Part shown: positions 16,780 through 24,853 of the stretch, one piece after another
Position numbering within the stretch: the first letter of the stretch is position 1
How the letters are laid out: every line of letters begins with the position of its first letter
Assembly: GCA_040880065.1 (NCBI GenBank)
Contig: JBBDJE010000054.1
Span: 9,630-73,629, forward strand
DNA length: 64,000 bases
From: Abyssibius sp040880065
GTDB lineage: Bacteria > Pseudomonadota > Alphaproteobacteria > Rhodobacterales > Rhodobacteraceae
Reading direction: 5' to 3'
Made by a program: the position numbers and the translations under genes
The notes under the pieces: generated by a model
Databases searched by the model: none
What the model was told of the DNA's origin: nothing
What the model saw: only the letters and a program-made list of their open reading frames with translations

Positions 16780-16820
16780 GGTTTTGTGATCACTAAAAAA
16801 TTTGACGTGATCACAAAACC
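16780..16820. promoter_or_regulatory. Perfect 14-bp inverted repeat with two GTGATCAC palindromes, upstream of sdhC
   Basis: Left arm 16780-16793 and right arm 16807-16820 (GGTTTTGTGATCAC and its exact complement) flank an AT-rich 13-nt loop. Each arm itself carries the 8-bp palindrome GTGATCAC, so the site also reads as two operators whose centres are 21 bp apart, two helical turns. It sits 14 bp after the mch stop and 111 bp before sdhC. No U-tract follows, which argues against a simple terminator and for a regulator-binding site. The GT-N4-AC core resembles GntR/FadR-type sites, but the protein is unknown. Confidence 0.6.
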
Positions 16821-16931
16821 ACCGCGACCCGCGCGCAACACTGGTTCGGCGCCTTTTTTCTGGCCACTGGCGCAGGCTTGGGCTAAGCCAAGGGAAATGG
16901 GCGCACTGCCCGCCAAAGGAGTGGAGGCCAT

Positions 16932-17324
16932 ATGGCTGATGTAAACCGGGGCGATCGCCCGCTTTCACCGCATCTAAGCATCTATCGCTTTCAGTTCACG
17001 ATGCTGACATCCATCCTGCACCGTTTTACCGGCATGGGGCTGGCCGTGGCGGCGGCGCTGGTTGTGTGGTGGTTTCTGGCGCTGGCCACCGGCAAGGCGT
17101 ATTTCGCTGTTGCCGATGCGGTGCTGAACTCCACGCTCGGTTCGATCATCCTGATCATCGCGCTGTGGGGGCTGGCCTATCATCTGTGCAACGGCATCCG
17201 GCATCTGATGTGGGATATCGGCAAGGGCTTCAGCCTTGGGGCGGCCTATGTTAGCGCCATTGCGGTGTTCATCGGCTCGGTCGTGCTGACCGTGCTTGTT
17301 GTCATTCTGGCGCAGGGGGTTTGA
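16932..17324 (+). CDS. sdhC: Succinate dehydrogenase cytochrome b556 subunit
   Basis: The 130-residue membrane anchor has three transmembrane helices. The start region NRGDRPLSPHLSIYRFQFTMLTSILHR (read in pieces) contains the family signature RPLSPHL and the TGMGLA motif. The heme b ligand His is expected in YHLCNGIRHLMWDIG near residue 80. With SdhD it binds heme and ubiquinone and anchors the SdhAB catalytic part in the inner membrane. It begins the sdhCDA run, with only 3 bp to sdhD. The candidate regulatory inverted repeat lies about 110 bp upstream. Confidence 0.95.
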   Translation: MADVNRGDRPLSPHLSIYRFQFTMLTSILHRFTGMGLAVAAALVVWWFLALATGKAYFAVADAVLNSTLGSIILIIALWGLAYHLCNGIRHLMWDIGKGFSLGAAYVSAIAVFIGSVVLTVLVVILAQGV

Positions 17325-17327
17325 ACC

Positions 17328-17708
17328 ATGGGGTATAAAACCGACCGCCAGCGTGTTGAAGGGCTGGGTACGGCGCATGATGGCGTGCATCATTTCTGGG
17401 TGCAGCGGCTGACAGCCGTGGCGCTTGTGCCGCTGGCCATTCTGTTTGTTCTGCCATTTGCCTATAATCTGGGTGGCGATTTCAACGAAGTTCGCGCCGC
17501 CTATGCCCACCCGATCAACGCGATTGTCGCCATTCTGTTTTTTGGCGTGATGTTCCGGCATTTGCAGCTTGGCCTGCAAGTTGTCATCGAAGATTATGTG
17601 TCCGGCAAGGCCAAACGCCTGACCTGCCTGTTTCTCAACACCGCCTTTTGCTGGCTTTTCGGGTTGATCGCGGTGTTCGCCGTCGCCCGCATCGCCTTTT
17701 CAGCCTAA
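17328..17708 (+). CDS. sdhD: Succinate dehydrogenase hydrophobic membrane anchor subunit
   Basis: This 126-residue protein has three hydrophobic helices and the alphaproteobacterial SdhD signature AHDGVHHFWVQRLTAVALVP at residues about 14-33. HLQLGLQVVIEDY in the middle includes the typical His and Glu-Asp-Tyr region facing the quinone site. It lies between sdhC (3 bp upstream) and sdhA (16 bp downstream), and is part of complex II linking succinate oxidation to ubiquinone reduction. Confidence 0.95.
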   Translation: MGYKTDRQRVEGLGTAHDGVHHFWVQRLTAVALVPLAILFVLPFAYNLGGDFNEVRAAYAHPINAIVAILFFGVMFRHLQLGLQVVIEDYVSGKAKRLTCLFLNTAFCWLFGLIAVFAVARIAFSA

Positions 17709-17724
17709 CGCTTCCGGAGTTCCC

Positions 17725-19530
17725 ATGTCCTACGAATTTGTCGATCATACTTATGATGTTGTCGTGGTCGGGGCCGGGGGCGCGGGCTTGCGTGCCACGC
17801 TTGGCATGGCCGAACAGGGGCTGAAAACCGCCTGCGTCACCAAGGTGTTCCCCACCCGCAGCCATACGGTTGCCGCCCAAGGTGGCATCGCCGCCAGCCT
17901 TGGCAATATGGGGCCGGATAGTTGGCAGTGGCATATGTATGACACGATCAAGGGCTCTGACTGGCTCGGTGATATGGATGCGATGGAATATCTCGCACGT
18001 GAAGCCCCCAAGGCAGTGTATGAGCTTGAGCATTACGGCGTGCCGTTCTCGCGCACCGAAAAAGGCGAGATCTACCAGCGCCCGTTTGGCGGCCACACCA
18101 CTGAATTTGGCGAAGGCCCGCCCGTGCAGCGCACCTGTGCTGCCGCCGACCGCACCGGCCATGCCATTTTGCACACGCTTTATGGCCAGAGCCTCAAGCA
18201 TAATGCCGAGTTTTACATCGAATATTTCGCGATTGACCTGATCATGAGCAAAGACGGTGTGTGTCAGGGCGTGCTGGCCTGGAAGCTGGATGACGGCACG
18301 ATGCACAGGTTCAACGCCAAAATGGTGGTGCTGGCCACGGGCGGCTACGGGCGTGCCTATTTTTCCGCCACATCCGCGCATACATGCACCGGCGATGGCA
18401 ACGGCATGGTGGCGCGCGCGGGCCTGCCACTTCAGGATATGGAGTTCGTGCAGTTTCACCCCACGGGGATCTACGGCTCGGGCTGCCTGATCACCGAAGG
18501 GGCGCGCGGCGAGGGGGGGTATCTGACCAACTCGGAGGGCGAGCGCTTTATGGAGCGTTATGCCCCCACCTATAAAGACCTTGCCAGCCGCGATGTTGTG
18601 AGCCGCTGCATCACCATGGAAATTCGTGAAGGGCGCGGCGTTGGGCCGGAAAAAGACCATATGTTCCTGCATCTGGACCATTTGCCGCCCGAAGCCCTGG
18701 CCGAACGCCTGCCCGGCATTTCTGAAAGCGCCAAAATATTCGCAGGCGTTGATGTGACCAAACAGCCGATCCCGATTATTCCAACCGTTCATTACAATAT
18801 GGGCGGGATTCCCACGAATTATTGGGGCGAGGTGCTGAATGCGGATTCCGAAAATCCCGAACGCATCCAGCCCGGCCTTATGGCTGTGGGCGAGGCGAGC
18901 TGCGCAAGCGTTCATGGTGCCAATCGCCTTGGATCGAACTCGCTGATCGACCTTGTGGTCTTTGGCCGTGCTGCGGCGATCAAGGCCGGCAAGGTGGTTG
19001 ACCCCGAAGCTGACAACGCGCCGCTGAACATGGAGTCGGTCGATGCCGCCATGGCGCGGTTCGATGCGCTGCGCCATGCGCGCGGCAATACCCCCACGGC
19101 CGAACTGCGCCTGACCATGCAAAAAGCCATGCAGGCCGATGCCGCCGTGTTCCGCACCGATAAAACCCTCGCCGAAGGTTGCGCGAAAATGGCCGCCGTG
19201 GCCAAGCAGATGGGCGACATCAAGGTCACCGACCGCAGCCTGATCTGGAATTCCGACCTGATGGAAACGCTGGAGCTGACCAACCTGATGCCCAATGCGC
19301 TGGCGACCATCGTCGGGGCCGAGGCGCGCAAGGAAAGCCGCGGTGCCCACGCCCATGAAGACTACAAGGATCGTGACGACAAAAACTGGCGAAAACATAC
19401 ACTTGCGTGGGTAGGGGATGACGGCGCGGTCAAATTGGACTATCGTCCAGTGCATATAGACCCGCTGACAGCTGAGTCTGATGGTGGTATTGAACTCAAG
19501 AGGATTGCGCCGAAGGCGCGTGTATATTAA
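17725..19530 (+). CDS. sdhA: Succinate dehydrogenase flavoprotein subunit
   Basis: The 601-residue flavoprotein oxidises succinate to fumarate. Features in order are the dinucleotide-binding VVVGAGGAGLRATLGMAEQG, the covalent FAD attachment His in RSHTVAAQGGIAASLG, the PFGGHTTEFGEGPPVQRTCAA active-site region (given in part), QFHPTGIYG and the catalytic Arg-His region GANRLGSNSLIDLVVFGRAA near residue 400. The C-terminus ends LKRIAPKARVY. The 33 bp after the stop are a diverged copy of its last 11 codons including a stop (see repeat). sdhB does not follow directly; three small genes intervene. Confidence 0.97.
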   Translation: MSYEFVDHTYDVVVVGAGGAGLRATLGMAEQGLKTACVTKVFPTRSHTVAAQGGIAASLGNMGPDSWQWHMYDTIKGSDWLGDMDAMEYLAREAPKAVYELEHYGVPFSRTEKGEIYQRPFGGHTTEFGEGPPVQRTCAAADRTGHAILHTLYGQSLKHNAEFYIEYFAIDLIMSKDGVCQGVLAWKLDDGTMHRFNAKMVVLATGGYGRAYFSATSAHTCTGDGNGMVARAGLPLQDMEFVQFHPTGIYGSGCLITEGARGEGGYLTNSEGERFMERYAPTYKDLASRDVVSRCITMEIREGRGVGPEKDHMFLHLDHLPPEALAERLPGISESAKIFAGVDVTKQPIPIIPTVHYNMGGIPTNYWGEVLNADSENPERIQPGLMAVGEASCASVHGANRLGSNSLIDLVVFGRAAAIKAGKVVDPEADNAPLNMESVDAAMARFDALRHARGNTPTAELRLTMQKAMQADAAVFRTDKTLAEGCAKMAAVAKQMGDIKVTDRSLIWNSDLMETLELTNLMPNALATIVGAEARKESRGAHAHEDYKDRDDKNWRKHTLAWVGDDGAVKLDYRPVHIDPLTAESDGGIELKRIAPKARVY

Positions 19531-19563
19531 GTGAAGATCGCTCCAAAGGCGTGTGTATACTAA
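19498..19563 (+). repeat. sdhA: Imperfect 33-bp tandem duplication of the sdhA 3' end
   Basis: Unit 1 (19498-19530) encodes KRIAPKARVY plus stop; unit 2 (19531-19563) encodes VKIAPKACVY plus stop. The units are directly adjacent and match at 25 of 33 bases. Four of the eight differences are silent third-position changes (ATT/ATC, GCG/GCT, CCG/CCA, TAT/TAC), which is the pattern of two functional sdhA ends diverging rather than of a fresh slippage event. It looks like a scar where one sdhA allele replaced another by recombination. Confidence 0.75.
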
Positions 19564-19573
19564 GGATTGCGGC

Positions 19574-19864
19574 ATGAAAATCGGCGCTTTATTGGCAATA
19601 GGACTGGTGGCAACGGCCGCCTGCACGCCTGTTTATGAAAGCTATTCGCGAATCGAGGCTATTGAGTTTTGCCAGCAAAAAGCCCGCGAGGCCGCCGGAC
19701 CGACTGGCGAAGCGACGGTCGGTGTGAACTCGCGGACCGGTCCGAATTTTGGCCTGTCGATCAATCTGTCTGATGCCTATTTGCGGGGACTCGATCCGGC
19801 GCAAGTCTATGAGCAATGTATGACCAATCTGGCTGCAAACGGCCAAATTTCGGAGGGTTCGTAA
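19574..19864 (+). CDS. Small predicted lipoprotein
   Basis: I do not recognise the family of this 96-residue protein. The N-terminus MKIGALLAIGLVATAACTP is a lipoprotein-type signal with cleavage expected before Cys17. The mature part has an EAIEFCQQKAREAAGPTGEA segment with a second Cys and FGLSINLSDAYLRGLDPAQV, then a third Cys in EQCMTN; the last two cysteines could pair in the periplasm. I chose the ATG at 19574 because the GTG at 19553 is inside the duplicated sdhA end. Its stop overlaps the start of another small lipoprotein gene (TAATGA), and both are inserted between sdhA and sdhB. Confidence 0.75.
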   Translation: MKIGALLAIGLVATAACTPVYESYSRIEAIEFCQQKAREAAGPTGEATVGVNSRTGPNFGLSINLSDAYLRGLDPAQVYEQCMTNLAANGQISEGS

Positions 19865-20106
19865 TGACCATTAAAACCGCTATCGCCGCCATGCTTATGC
19901 TGGGCGCGCTTTCCGCTTGTGATGATGTAACCGGTGCTTATGAGCGTGGTGCTGTCTCGCGTCAGGGTGTGCAACTTCCTGAAGGCATTGTGCTTTCGCC
20001 CAATGACACCGCACTCTGGAACAATATGAGCGATGCAGACCGCCAGCGCGCCATTCTGTTTCTGGTCAATGGCGGCACGGTCGCAGGCTCGGTTGGCGGG
20101 GCGTAA
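19864..20106 (+). CDS. Small predicted lipoprotein, partner of the preceding gene
   Basis: The 80-residue product has a signal sequence MTIKTAIAAMLMLGALSAC with lipobox ALSAC, so Cys19 would become the lipidated N-terminus. The mature ~60 residues contain NDTALWNNMSDADRQRAILF, a helical segment, and a Gly-rich tail. I know no function. The start overlaps the previous stop by one base (TAATG), implying coupled expression. Such small lipoproteins between sdhA and sdhB occur in relatives, but I cannot say whether they help complex II. Confidence 0.72.
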   Translation: MTIKTAIAAMLMLGALSACDDVTGAYERGAVSRQGVQLPEGIVLSPNDTALWNNMSDADRQRAILFLVNGGTVAGSVGGA

Positions 20107-20151
20107 ACCACTGCTCACCATAGCGCGCGGGCTGCGCGTGAATCAGGATTG

Positions 20152-20826
20152 ATGTTTGCAATGTGGCAGGTATTGCACAAGCTGGTCGCCGGGCTTGGCA
20201 CCGCCGCACCGCGACGCAGCAAGCACTATCGGCGCGGCGAATCATTTGGCGGTTTCGACCTGTCGCTACCGCCTCGGGAAGCCGCCTTGCTTGGCGCAGA
20301 GCTTTCGCGCGCAAAAACCGTGCTGGAATATGGCGCGGGCGGCTCGACCTTTCTGGCTTTGGAATGCGGTGTTGCGCATATCATCTCTGTTGAGAGTGAT
20401 ACGAAATGGGCCACGCGCATAAATGCAGCCCTTGGTGCAAGGTTTGATGCCGACCGCTTTCAAATCCATCATGCTGATATCGGCGCAACAGGCGCTTGGG
20501 GGTACCCGAAGAACCAAACGCAGTTTCAACGCTACCCCGCCTATGCGGCCGCGCCCTATGACTTCCCCGCATTTCAGCACCCCGATTTGGTTGTCATTGA
20601 TGGCCGCTTTCGCGTGGCGTGCTTTTTAAGCGCAATGCTGCGCTGCACCCGCCCTGTGCGCCTTGTATTTGACGATTACCGTGACCGGCCCTATTACCAT
20701 TGGGTAGAACGCTATGCAGCCCCGGTTGAAACCGCAGGGCGAATGGCGGTATTTGACCTTGCCCCGCGCGCATTTCCTTTGGAAGATTTTGCCAATGTGC
20801 TGGAAGCCTTTGTTGATTGCCGCTAG
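20152..20826 (+). CDS. Class I SAM-dependent methyltransferase-like protein
   Basis: The 224-residue protein carries a methyltransferase-type motif I, VLEYGAGGSTFLAL (residues about 58-71), followed by a motif-II-like HIISVESDTKWATR, and a later HPDLVVIDGRFR and VRLVFDDYRDRPYYHW. The layout matches a Rossmann-fold methyltransferase of unassigned substrate that often appears near polysaccharide or sugar-modification genes. Here it is isolated between lipoprotein genes and sdhB. I start at the ATG at 20152; a TTG one codon earlier is equivalent. Function beyond the fold is not supported. Confidence 0.7.
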   Translation: MFAMWQVLHKLVAGLGTAAPRRSKHYRRGESFGGFDLSLPPREAALLGAELSRAKTVLEYGAGGSTFLALECGVAHIISVESDTKWATRINAALGARFDADRFQIHHADIGATGAWGYPKNQTQFQRYPAYAAAPYDFPAFQHPDLVVIDGRFRVACFLSAMLRCTRPVRLVFDDYRDRPYYHWVERYAAPVETAGRMAVFDLAPRAFPLEDFANVLEAFVDCR

Positions 20827-20867
20827 TCTAGGCCTTACGAAATTTTGCCGCCTAAAAGGACACGCAG

Positions 20868-21644
20868 ATGGTTGAACTCGCCCTTCCGAAAAATTCGCGC
20901 ATGCGGGTTGGTAAAACTTGGCCCAAACCGGCCAGCGGCAACCTGCGCGCCTTTCGCATTTACCGCTGGGACCCGGATGCAGGCGAAACCCCGCGGGTTG
21001 ACACCTATTGGCTGGACATGGACACATGTGGCCCGATGGTGCTGGACGCGCTGATCAAGATCAAGAACGAGATCGACCAGACGCTGACCTTCCGCCGCTC
21101 CTGTCGCGAGGGAATTTGCGGCTCTTGTGCCATGAATATCGACGGAATCAACACACTGGCCTGCATTTACGGGCTTGATGAGGTCAAGGGCGATGTCAAG
21201 ATCTACCCGCTGCCGCATATGCCCGTGGTCAAAGACCTTATCCCCGATCTTACCCATTTTTACGCCCAGCATGCCAGCATCATGCCGTGGCTGGAAACCA
21301 AGACCAACCTGCCCGCCACCGAGTGGCGCCAGTCGATCGACGACCGCAAGAAGCTCGACGGGCTTTATGAATGCGTGATGTGCGCCTGTTGTTCCACCTC
21401 ATGCCCCAGCTATTGGTGGAATGGCGACCGCTACCTCGGCCCCGCCGCGCTGCTGCACGCCTATCGCTGGATAATCGACAGCCGCGACGAAGCAACCGGC
21501 GAGCGTCTGGACGCGCTGAACGACCCGTTCAAGCTTTACCGCTGCCACACGATCATGAATTGCACGCGCACCTGCCCCAAGGGGTTGAACCCCGCCAAGG
21601 CGATTGGCGAGATCAAGAAAATGATGGTGGAGCGGGTGGTGTAG
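20868..21644 (+). CDS. sdhB: Succinate dehydrogenase iron-sulfur subunit
   Basis: The 258-residue protein passes electrons from SdhA to the membrane through three clusters. The [2Fe-2S] ligands lie in CREGICGSCAMNI with a further Cys in LACIYG. The [4Fe-4S] and [3Fe-4S] ligands lie in CVMCACCSTSCPSYWWN and CHTIMNCTRTCPKGLNP. Length and all cysteine motifs are normal. It is separated from sdhA by about 1.3 kb containing three small genes, so it probably has its own promoter in the 41-bp gap or relies on readthrough. Confidence 0.97.
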   Translation: MVELALPKNSRMRVGKTWPKPASGNLRAFRIYRWDPDAGETPRVDTYWLDMDTCGPMVLDALIKIKNEIDQTLTFRRSCREGICGSCAMNIDGINTLACIYGLDEVKGDVKIYPLPHMPVVKDLIPDLTHFYAQHASIMPWLETKTNLPATEWRQSIDDRKKLDGLYECVMCACCSTSCPSYWWNGDRYLGPAALLHAYRWIIDSRDEATGERLDALNDPFKLYRCHTIMNCTRTCPKGLNPAKAIGEIKKMMVERVV

Positions 21645-21697
21645 TTGATGCCGCCGCGAGACGTATCATTACCTGCCTTTCGGGGCCCGGTGCATGC

Positions 21698-22540
21698 ATG
21701 AGCACGGGTGCCGCGCCCCCTGATGCTGCCGCCCGCCGTGCCATTCCTCCGGTAGTCTGCTATCCGACCGAGACCTTGCCTGCGCCTGACTGGCCGTGCC
21801 TGATGGCGGCGCGCGATGCGCTGGCGCATGTTGGCGAGGTGCTTGTTCCGCCACGCGATGCACGCGCCTTTCGCGTGCCCGCCGGCCATTTCTTTCGCAT
21901 TTATTCAATTGAGGGTCCGCAGGTGGGCGATTTGAACCTGTGGAATGCCGATGATCTGGCCGAACGGTTTTATTCCGGCAAGACCCGCGCGCTGCATGGT
22001 AGCCATGTCACGAGCGGCGCGCGCCTTTGGTCGTCATTTCCGGCGCTGCGCCCGATGGCGACGATCACCCATGACACGCTTGGCTGGTATGGGCGCGATG
22101 AATATGGCGGCGCTGTGCATGATGTGATTGGCACGCGCTGCGACCCTTATACGCATAAACTGCTTTCGGGCGGTGAATATCATTATTGCTGCCATTCCAA
22201 CCTGACCCGCGCGCTGGCGGCGGAAACCGGCATGCGCCTGCTCGAGGCCGAGGCGCATGTGCATGATGTGCTCAACGTCTTCATGTGCACTGGGTTCACG
22301 CGTGACACCGGCCAGTATTTCATGAAAGCCAGCCCCGTGCGCCCCGGCGACTATCTGGAATTTTTCGCCGAGATAAACCTGCTGGGCGTGCTTTCGGCCT
22401 GCCCTGGCGGTGATTGTAGTGCCGAGCATTCATCCGACACTGCGCCATGCTATCCGCTGCGGGTCGAGATTTTGCGCAGCAGCGCGGCCACACCGGCCGC
22501 ACCGAAAGCCAACACTTATTCCCGCAGCCACGGCCTTTAG
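21698..22540 (+). CDS. DUF1989 protein (urea carboxylase-associated family)
   Basis: The 280-residue protein belongs to DUF1989, whose members accompany urea carboxylase/allophanate systems but also occur alone. The enzymatic role is unknown, and a metal-binding role is suspected. Conserved features seen are GHFFRIYSIEGPQVGDLNLWNA, then GARLWSSFPALRPMATITHD, the Cys- and His-bearing GTRCDPYTH and GEYHYCCHSNL, and a final SACPGGDCS. The ATG at 21698 gives a plausible N-terminus; residues encoded upstream run into sdhB. No urea carboxylase gene is in the window. It converges on the SHMT-like gene with a 20-bp gap. Confidence 0.82.
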   Translation: MSTGAAPPDAAARRAIPPVVCYPTETLPAPDWPCLMAARDALAHVGEVLVPPRDARAFRVPAGHFFRIYSIEGPQVGDLNLWNADDLAERFYSGKTRALHGSHVTSGARLWSSFPALRPMATITHDTLGWYGRDEYGGAVHDVIGTRCDPYTHKLLSGGEYHYCCHSNLTRALAAETGMRLLEAEAHVHDVLNVFMCTGFTRDTGQYFMKASPVRPGDYLEFFAEINLLGVLSACPGGDCSAEHSSDTAPCYPLRVEILRSSAATPAAPKANTYSRSHGL

Positions 22541-22560
22541 GGTTGCGTTAATGCGCTTTT

Positions 22561-23883
22561 CTAGGCGTGCATATAGTGCAGCTTGTTGAACCGCGCGCGC
22601 AAAGCCGCCGTGCGCGGGGCGATGCTGGCAGGGTCGTTGCTGCGCAAAGCCTCGGCCACAAGTACTGCGATTTCGGGGATGTCATCCACAGTCACCCCCC
22701 AGCGCACCAGTTCTGGCGTGCCAATGCGCAGACCGTTCATATCGCCCGGCACAGGCGCAACCGGCAGGCCAATGCCGCAAGCCAGAAAGCCCGCTTTGCG
22801 CAGGGTTTTGCTGGCCGCCTGTCCGCCGCCAAACCCCTTGGCTTTCAGCGCAAACTGGTGGCTGCTTGTGGCCCCTTGCGCCGTTTCAAACACCGGCAGG
22901 CCCATGTCTTTCAAAGCCGTTGCAAAGGCGCGGGCGGTGGCGATCATCTGCGCACCGTAAGCCGCGCCAAAATCGCGCCAATCGAGCAGGCTTAGTGCCA
23001 ACGCGGCCGATTTTGCAGCGTCAAAATTCGCGGTCATGCCGGGAAAGGCGATTGCGTCGAGCCGTTCGGCGATGTCGGCCTCATTGGTAACAATCAGGCC
23101 AGAAGCCGGCCCGCCAAGGCTTTTATAGGTGCTCATTGTCATGATATGCGCGCCCTCGGCCAGCGGGTTGGCCCATGTGCCAGCGGCAATAATTCCGCAT
23201 TGATGGGCGGCATCAAATAGCAGTTTTGCGCCCACTTCATCGGCAATTTTCCGCAATTCGGCGACTGGGTGTTCAAACAGGTTCAGGCTGGCACCGATGG
23301 TGATGAGCTTGGGGCGAACCTTTTGCGCCAATGCGCGCAGACCGATAACATCGACCGTATAGCCATCGCTTAGAACAGGCGCTTCGTGGGTGATAAGCCC
23401 GTAAAGCCCCGCACAGCCCGGTGCATGATGGGTGACATGGCCGCCAATGCTGGCCGGTGGTGCGATGATATGATCGCCCGGCTTGCAACACGCCATAAAA
23501 GCATAAAGGTTGCCAATTGCCCCCGATGGCACGCGGATTTCGGCATATTTCGCGCCGAATACCTCGGCCGCAAGTTCTGCTGCAATCACCTCGATTTCCT
23601 CAATCGCCTCCAGACCCATTTCGTATTTGTCACCGGGGTAGCCAAGCGAGGGGCGGCTGCCAAGGCCGGATGCCAGCGCGGCTTCAGCGCGCGGGTTCAT
23701 CACATTTGTAGCAGGGTTGAGGTTGAAGCAATCGCGCTCGTGAATCTGGCGGTTTGCGGCGATCAACGCGTTGATGCGGGCCGCAGTTTTTGCACTGCTG
23801 CGCGTGGCGGTCTCGCCCGCATAGCGCTGGATCAGGGTTTCGCAGGCGGCGGGCACCCATTGGCGGGCGGCGAGGTTGGTCAT
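22561..23883 (-). CDS. Serine hydroxymethyltransferase-like PLP enzyme (divergent paralogue)
   Basis: The 440-residue protein follows the SHMT fold: CFNLNPATNVMNPRAEAAL at the N-terminus, YPGDKYEMGLEAIEEIE, LLFDAAHQCGIIA with the PLP-binding Asp and His, and the Schiff-base Lys in MSTYKSLGGPASG near residue 230. Canonical GlyA has THKTLRGPRGG here, so this is a diverged paralogue. It may act on another hydroxymethyl or alpha-methyl amino acid. A LysR regulator is divergent from it across about 100 bp, consistent with an inducible catabolic role. Canonical glyA is not in this window. Confidence 0.8.
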   Translation of the reverse strand: MTNLAARQWVPAACETLIQRYAGETATRSSAKTAARINALIAANRQIHERDCFNLNPATNVMNPRAEAALASGLGSRPSLGYPGDKYEMGLEAIEEIEVIAAELAAEVFGAKYAEIRVPSGAIGNLYAFMACCKPGDHIIAPPASIGGHVTHHAPGCAGLYGLITHEAPVLSDGYTVDVIGLRALAQKVRPKLITIGASLNLFEHPVAELRKIADEVGAKLLFDAAHQCGIIAAGTWANPLAEGAHIMTMSTYKSLGGPASGLIVTNEADIAERLDAIAFPGMTANFDAAKSAALALSLLDWRDFGAAYGAQMIATARAFATALKDMGLPVFETAQGATSSHQFALKAKGFGGGQAASKTLRKAGFLACGIGLPVAPVPGDMNGLRIGTPELVRWGVTVDDIPEIAVLVAEALRSNDPASIAPRTAALRARFNKLHYMHA

Positions 23884-23980
23884 GGTTGGCTCCTGTTGCG
23901 TTTCGGGGCAGTGTGGCGCGCAGCGGGGCTTGTGCGCAAATCAGTTTTCTGGAAAATTAGGGTTAGGAAAATTAAATCAT

Positions 23981-24853
23981 ATGGCTGTAGCACCCCCACG
24001 CCCCAAAGACCTGCCGCTGAATGCCCTGCGCGCCTTTGAGGCTGCCGCGCGGCTTGAAAGCTTTGTGCTGGCAGCGGGTGAGCTTGGTGTAACACCCGGT
24101 GCAATTACGGCGCATATCAAGGGGCTGGAGGCTGCATTGGGTGCGCCGCTGTTTGCGCGCAATGCACGTGGGGTTGTGCCCACGCCGCTGGCGCGTCAGG
24201 TGTTGCCGGGTTTCTCAGTGGGGTTTGATGCGCTTGGCCATGCAGCCCAGAGCTTGCGCAATGCTGCCGCGCCGCAGCGGGTTCATATCGCCACTTTGCC
24301 TGCGCTGGCGCAGCTTTGGCTTTCGCCCCGCCTGCCGGGGTTGCGCATGGTCGCGCCGGAAATCGAAATTTCGATCACCGCTATGGAAGCCCCACCCAAC
24401 CTCAAGCGCGCGCCCTACCACTTATGCCTGTTCTACCAGAACAACCCCGCGCGCGGCGCGCTGGTGCAAGACGAGGTTTTCCCCGTTTGCGCCCCCAGCC
24501 TTGGCGCGCAACTGCATAGCCCCGAAGCACTGGTGCAAACTTTGCGCATTGCCGATGCGGTTTGGCAGGATGACTGGGCGCTTTGGGCCGCGCAGGCGGC
24601 ACCGGGTGTTGCGCTCGCTGCCAACGGCCCGGCCTATTCGCTTTATGCACTGGCAGTGGAGGAAGCTGTGAACGGGGCGGGTGTGCTTATGGGCCACGCT
24701 GCGCTGGTCGAGCGGCATTTGCAAAGCGGCGCGCTTGTTGCGCCATTTGCCACGCGTGTGGCCCTGCCGCGCAGCCTGTGCCTGTGGGCGGCGCGCCCGG
24801 CGCCGGGCGGGGCGGTTGCGCGCGTGGCCAACTGGCTGCGTGCCGCCGCCTAA
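23981..24853 (+). CDS. LysR-family transcriptional regulator
   Basis: The 290-residue protein has the LysR winged helix at residues about 10-70 (LPLNALRAFEAAARLESFVLAAGELGV in pieces, then ITAHIKGLEAALGAPLFAR), of the GcvA-like subgroup, followed by a periplasmic-binding-type effector domain. I chose the ATG at 23981, about 100 bp from the divergent SHMT-like gene; that gene is its most likely target. A longer frame would overlap that gene's start. The effector may be an amino acid, by analogy with the target. It overlaps convergent deoD by 4 bp. Confidence 0.9.
   Translation: MAVAPPRPKDLPLNALRAFEAAARLESFVLAAGELGVTPGAITAHIKGLEAALGAPLFARNARGVVPTPLARQVLPGFSVGFDALGHAAQSLRNAAAPQRVHIATLPALAQLWLSPRLPGLRMVAPEIEISITAMEAPPNLKRAPYHLCLFYQNNPARGALVQDEVFPVCAPSLGAQLHSPEALVQTLRIADAVWQDDWALWAAQAAPGVALAANGPAYSLYALAVEEAVNGAGVLMGHAALVERHLQSGALVAPFATRVALPRSLCLWAARPAPGGAVARVANWLRAAA

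Noticed and set aside
16780..16820. Reading the long inverted repeat as the mch terminator
   Set aside because: The right arm is followed by ACCGCGACCC, with no U-tract on either strand; a regulator site is more consistent, although attenuation is not excluded.
17635..19626. A 663-codon open frame on the minus strand opposite sdhA
   Set aside because: It is a mirror of the highly biased GC3 codon use of sdhA; its residues are Arg/His/Ala-rich without any domain, and sdhA is certain.
20149..20826. Assigning the gene between the lipoproteins and sdhB as a specific O-methyltransferase
   Set aside because: Only the SAM-binding motif is clear; substrate-defining residues cannot be recognised.
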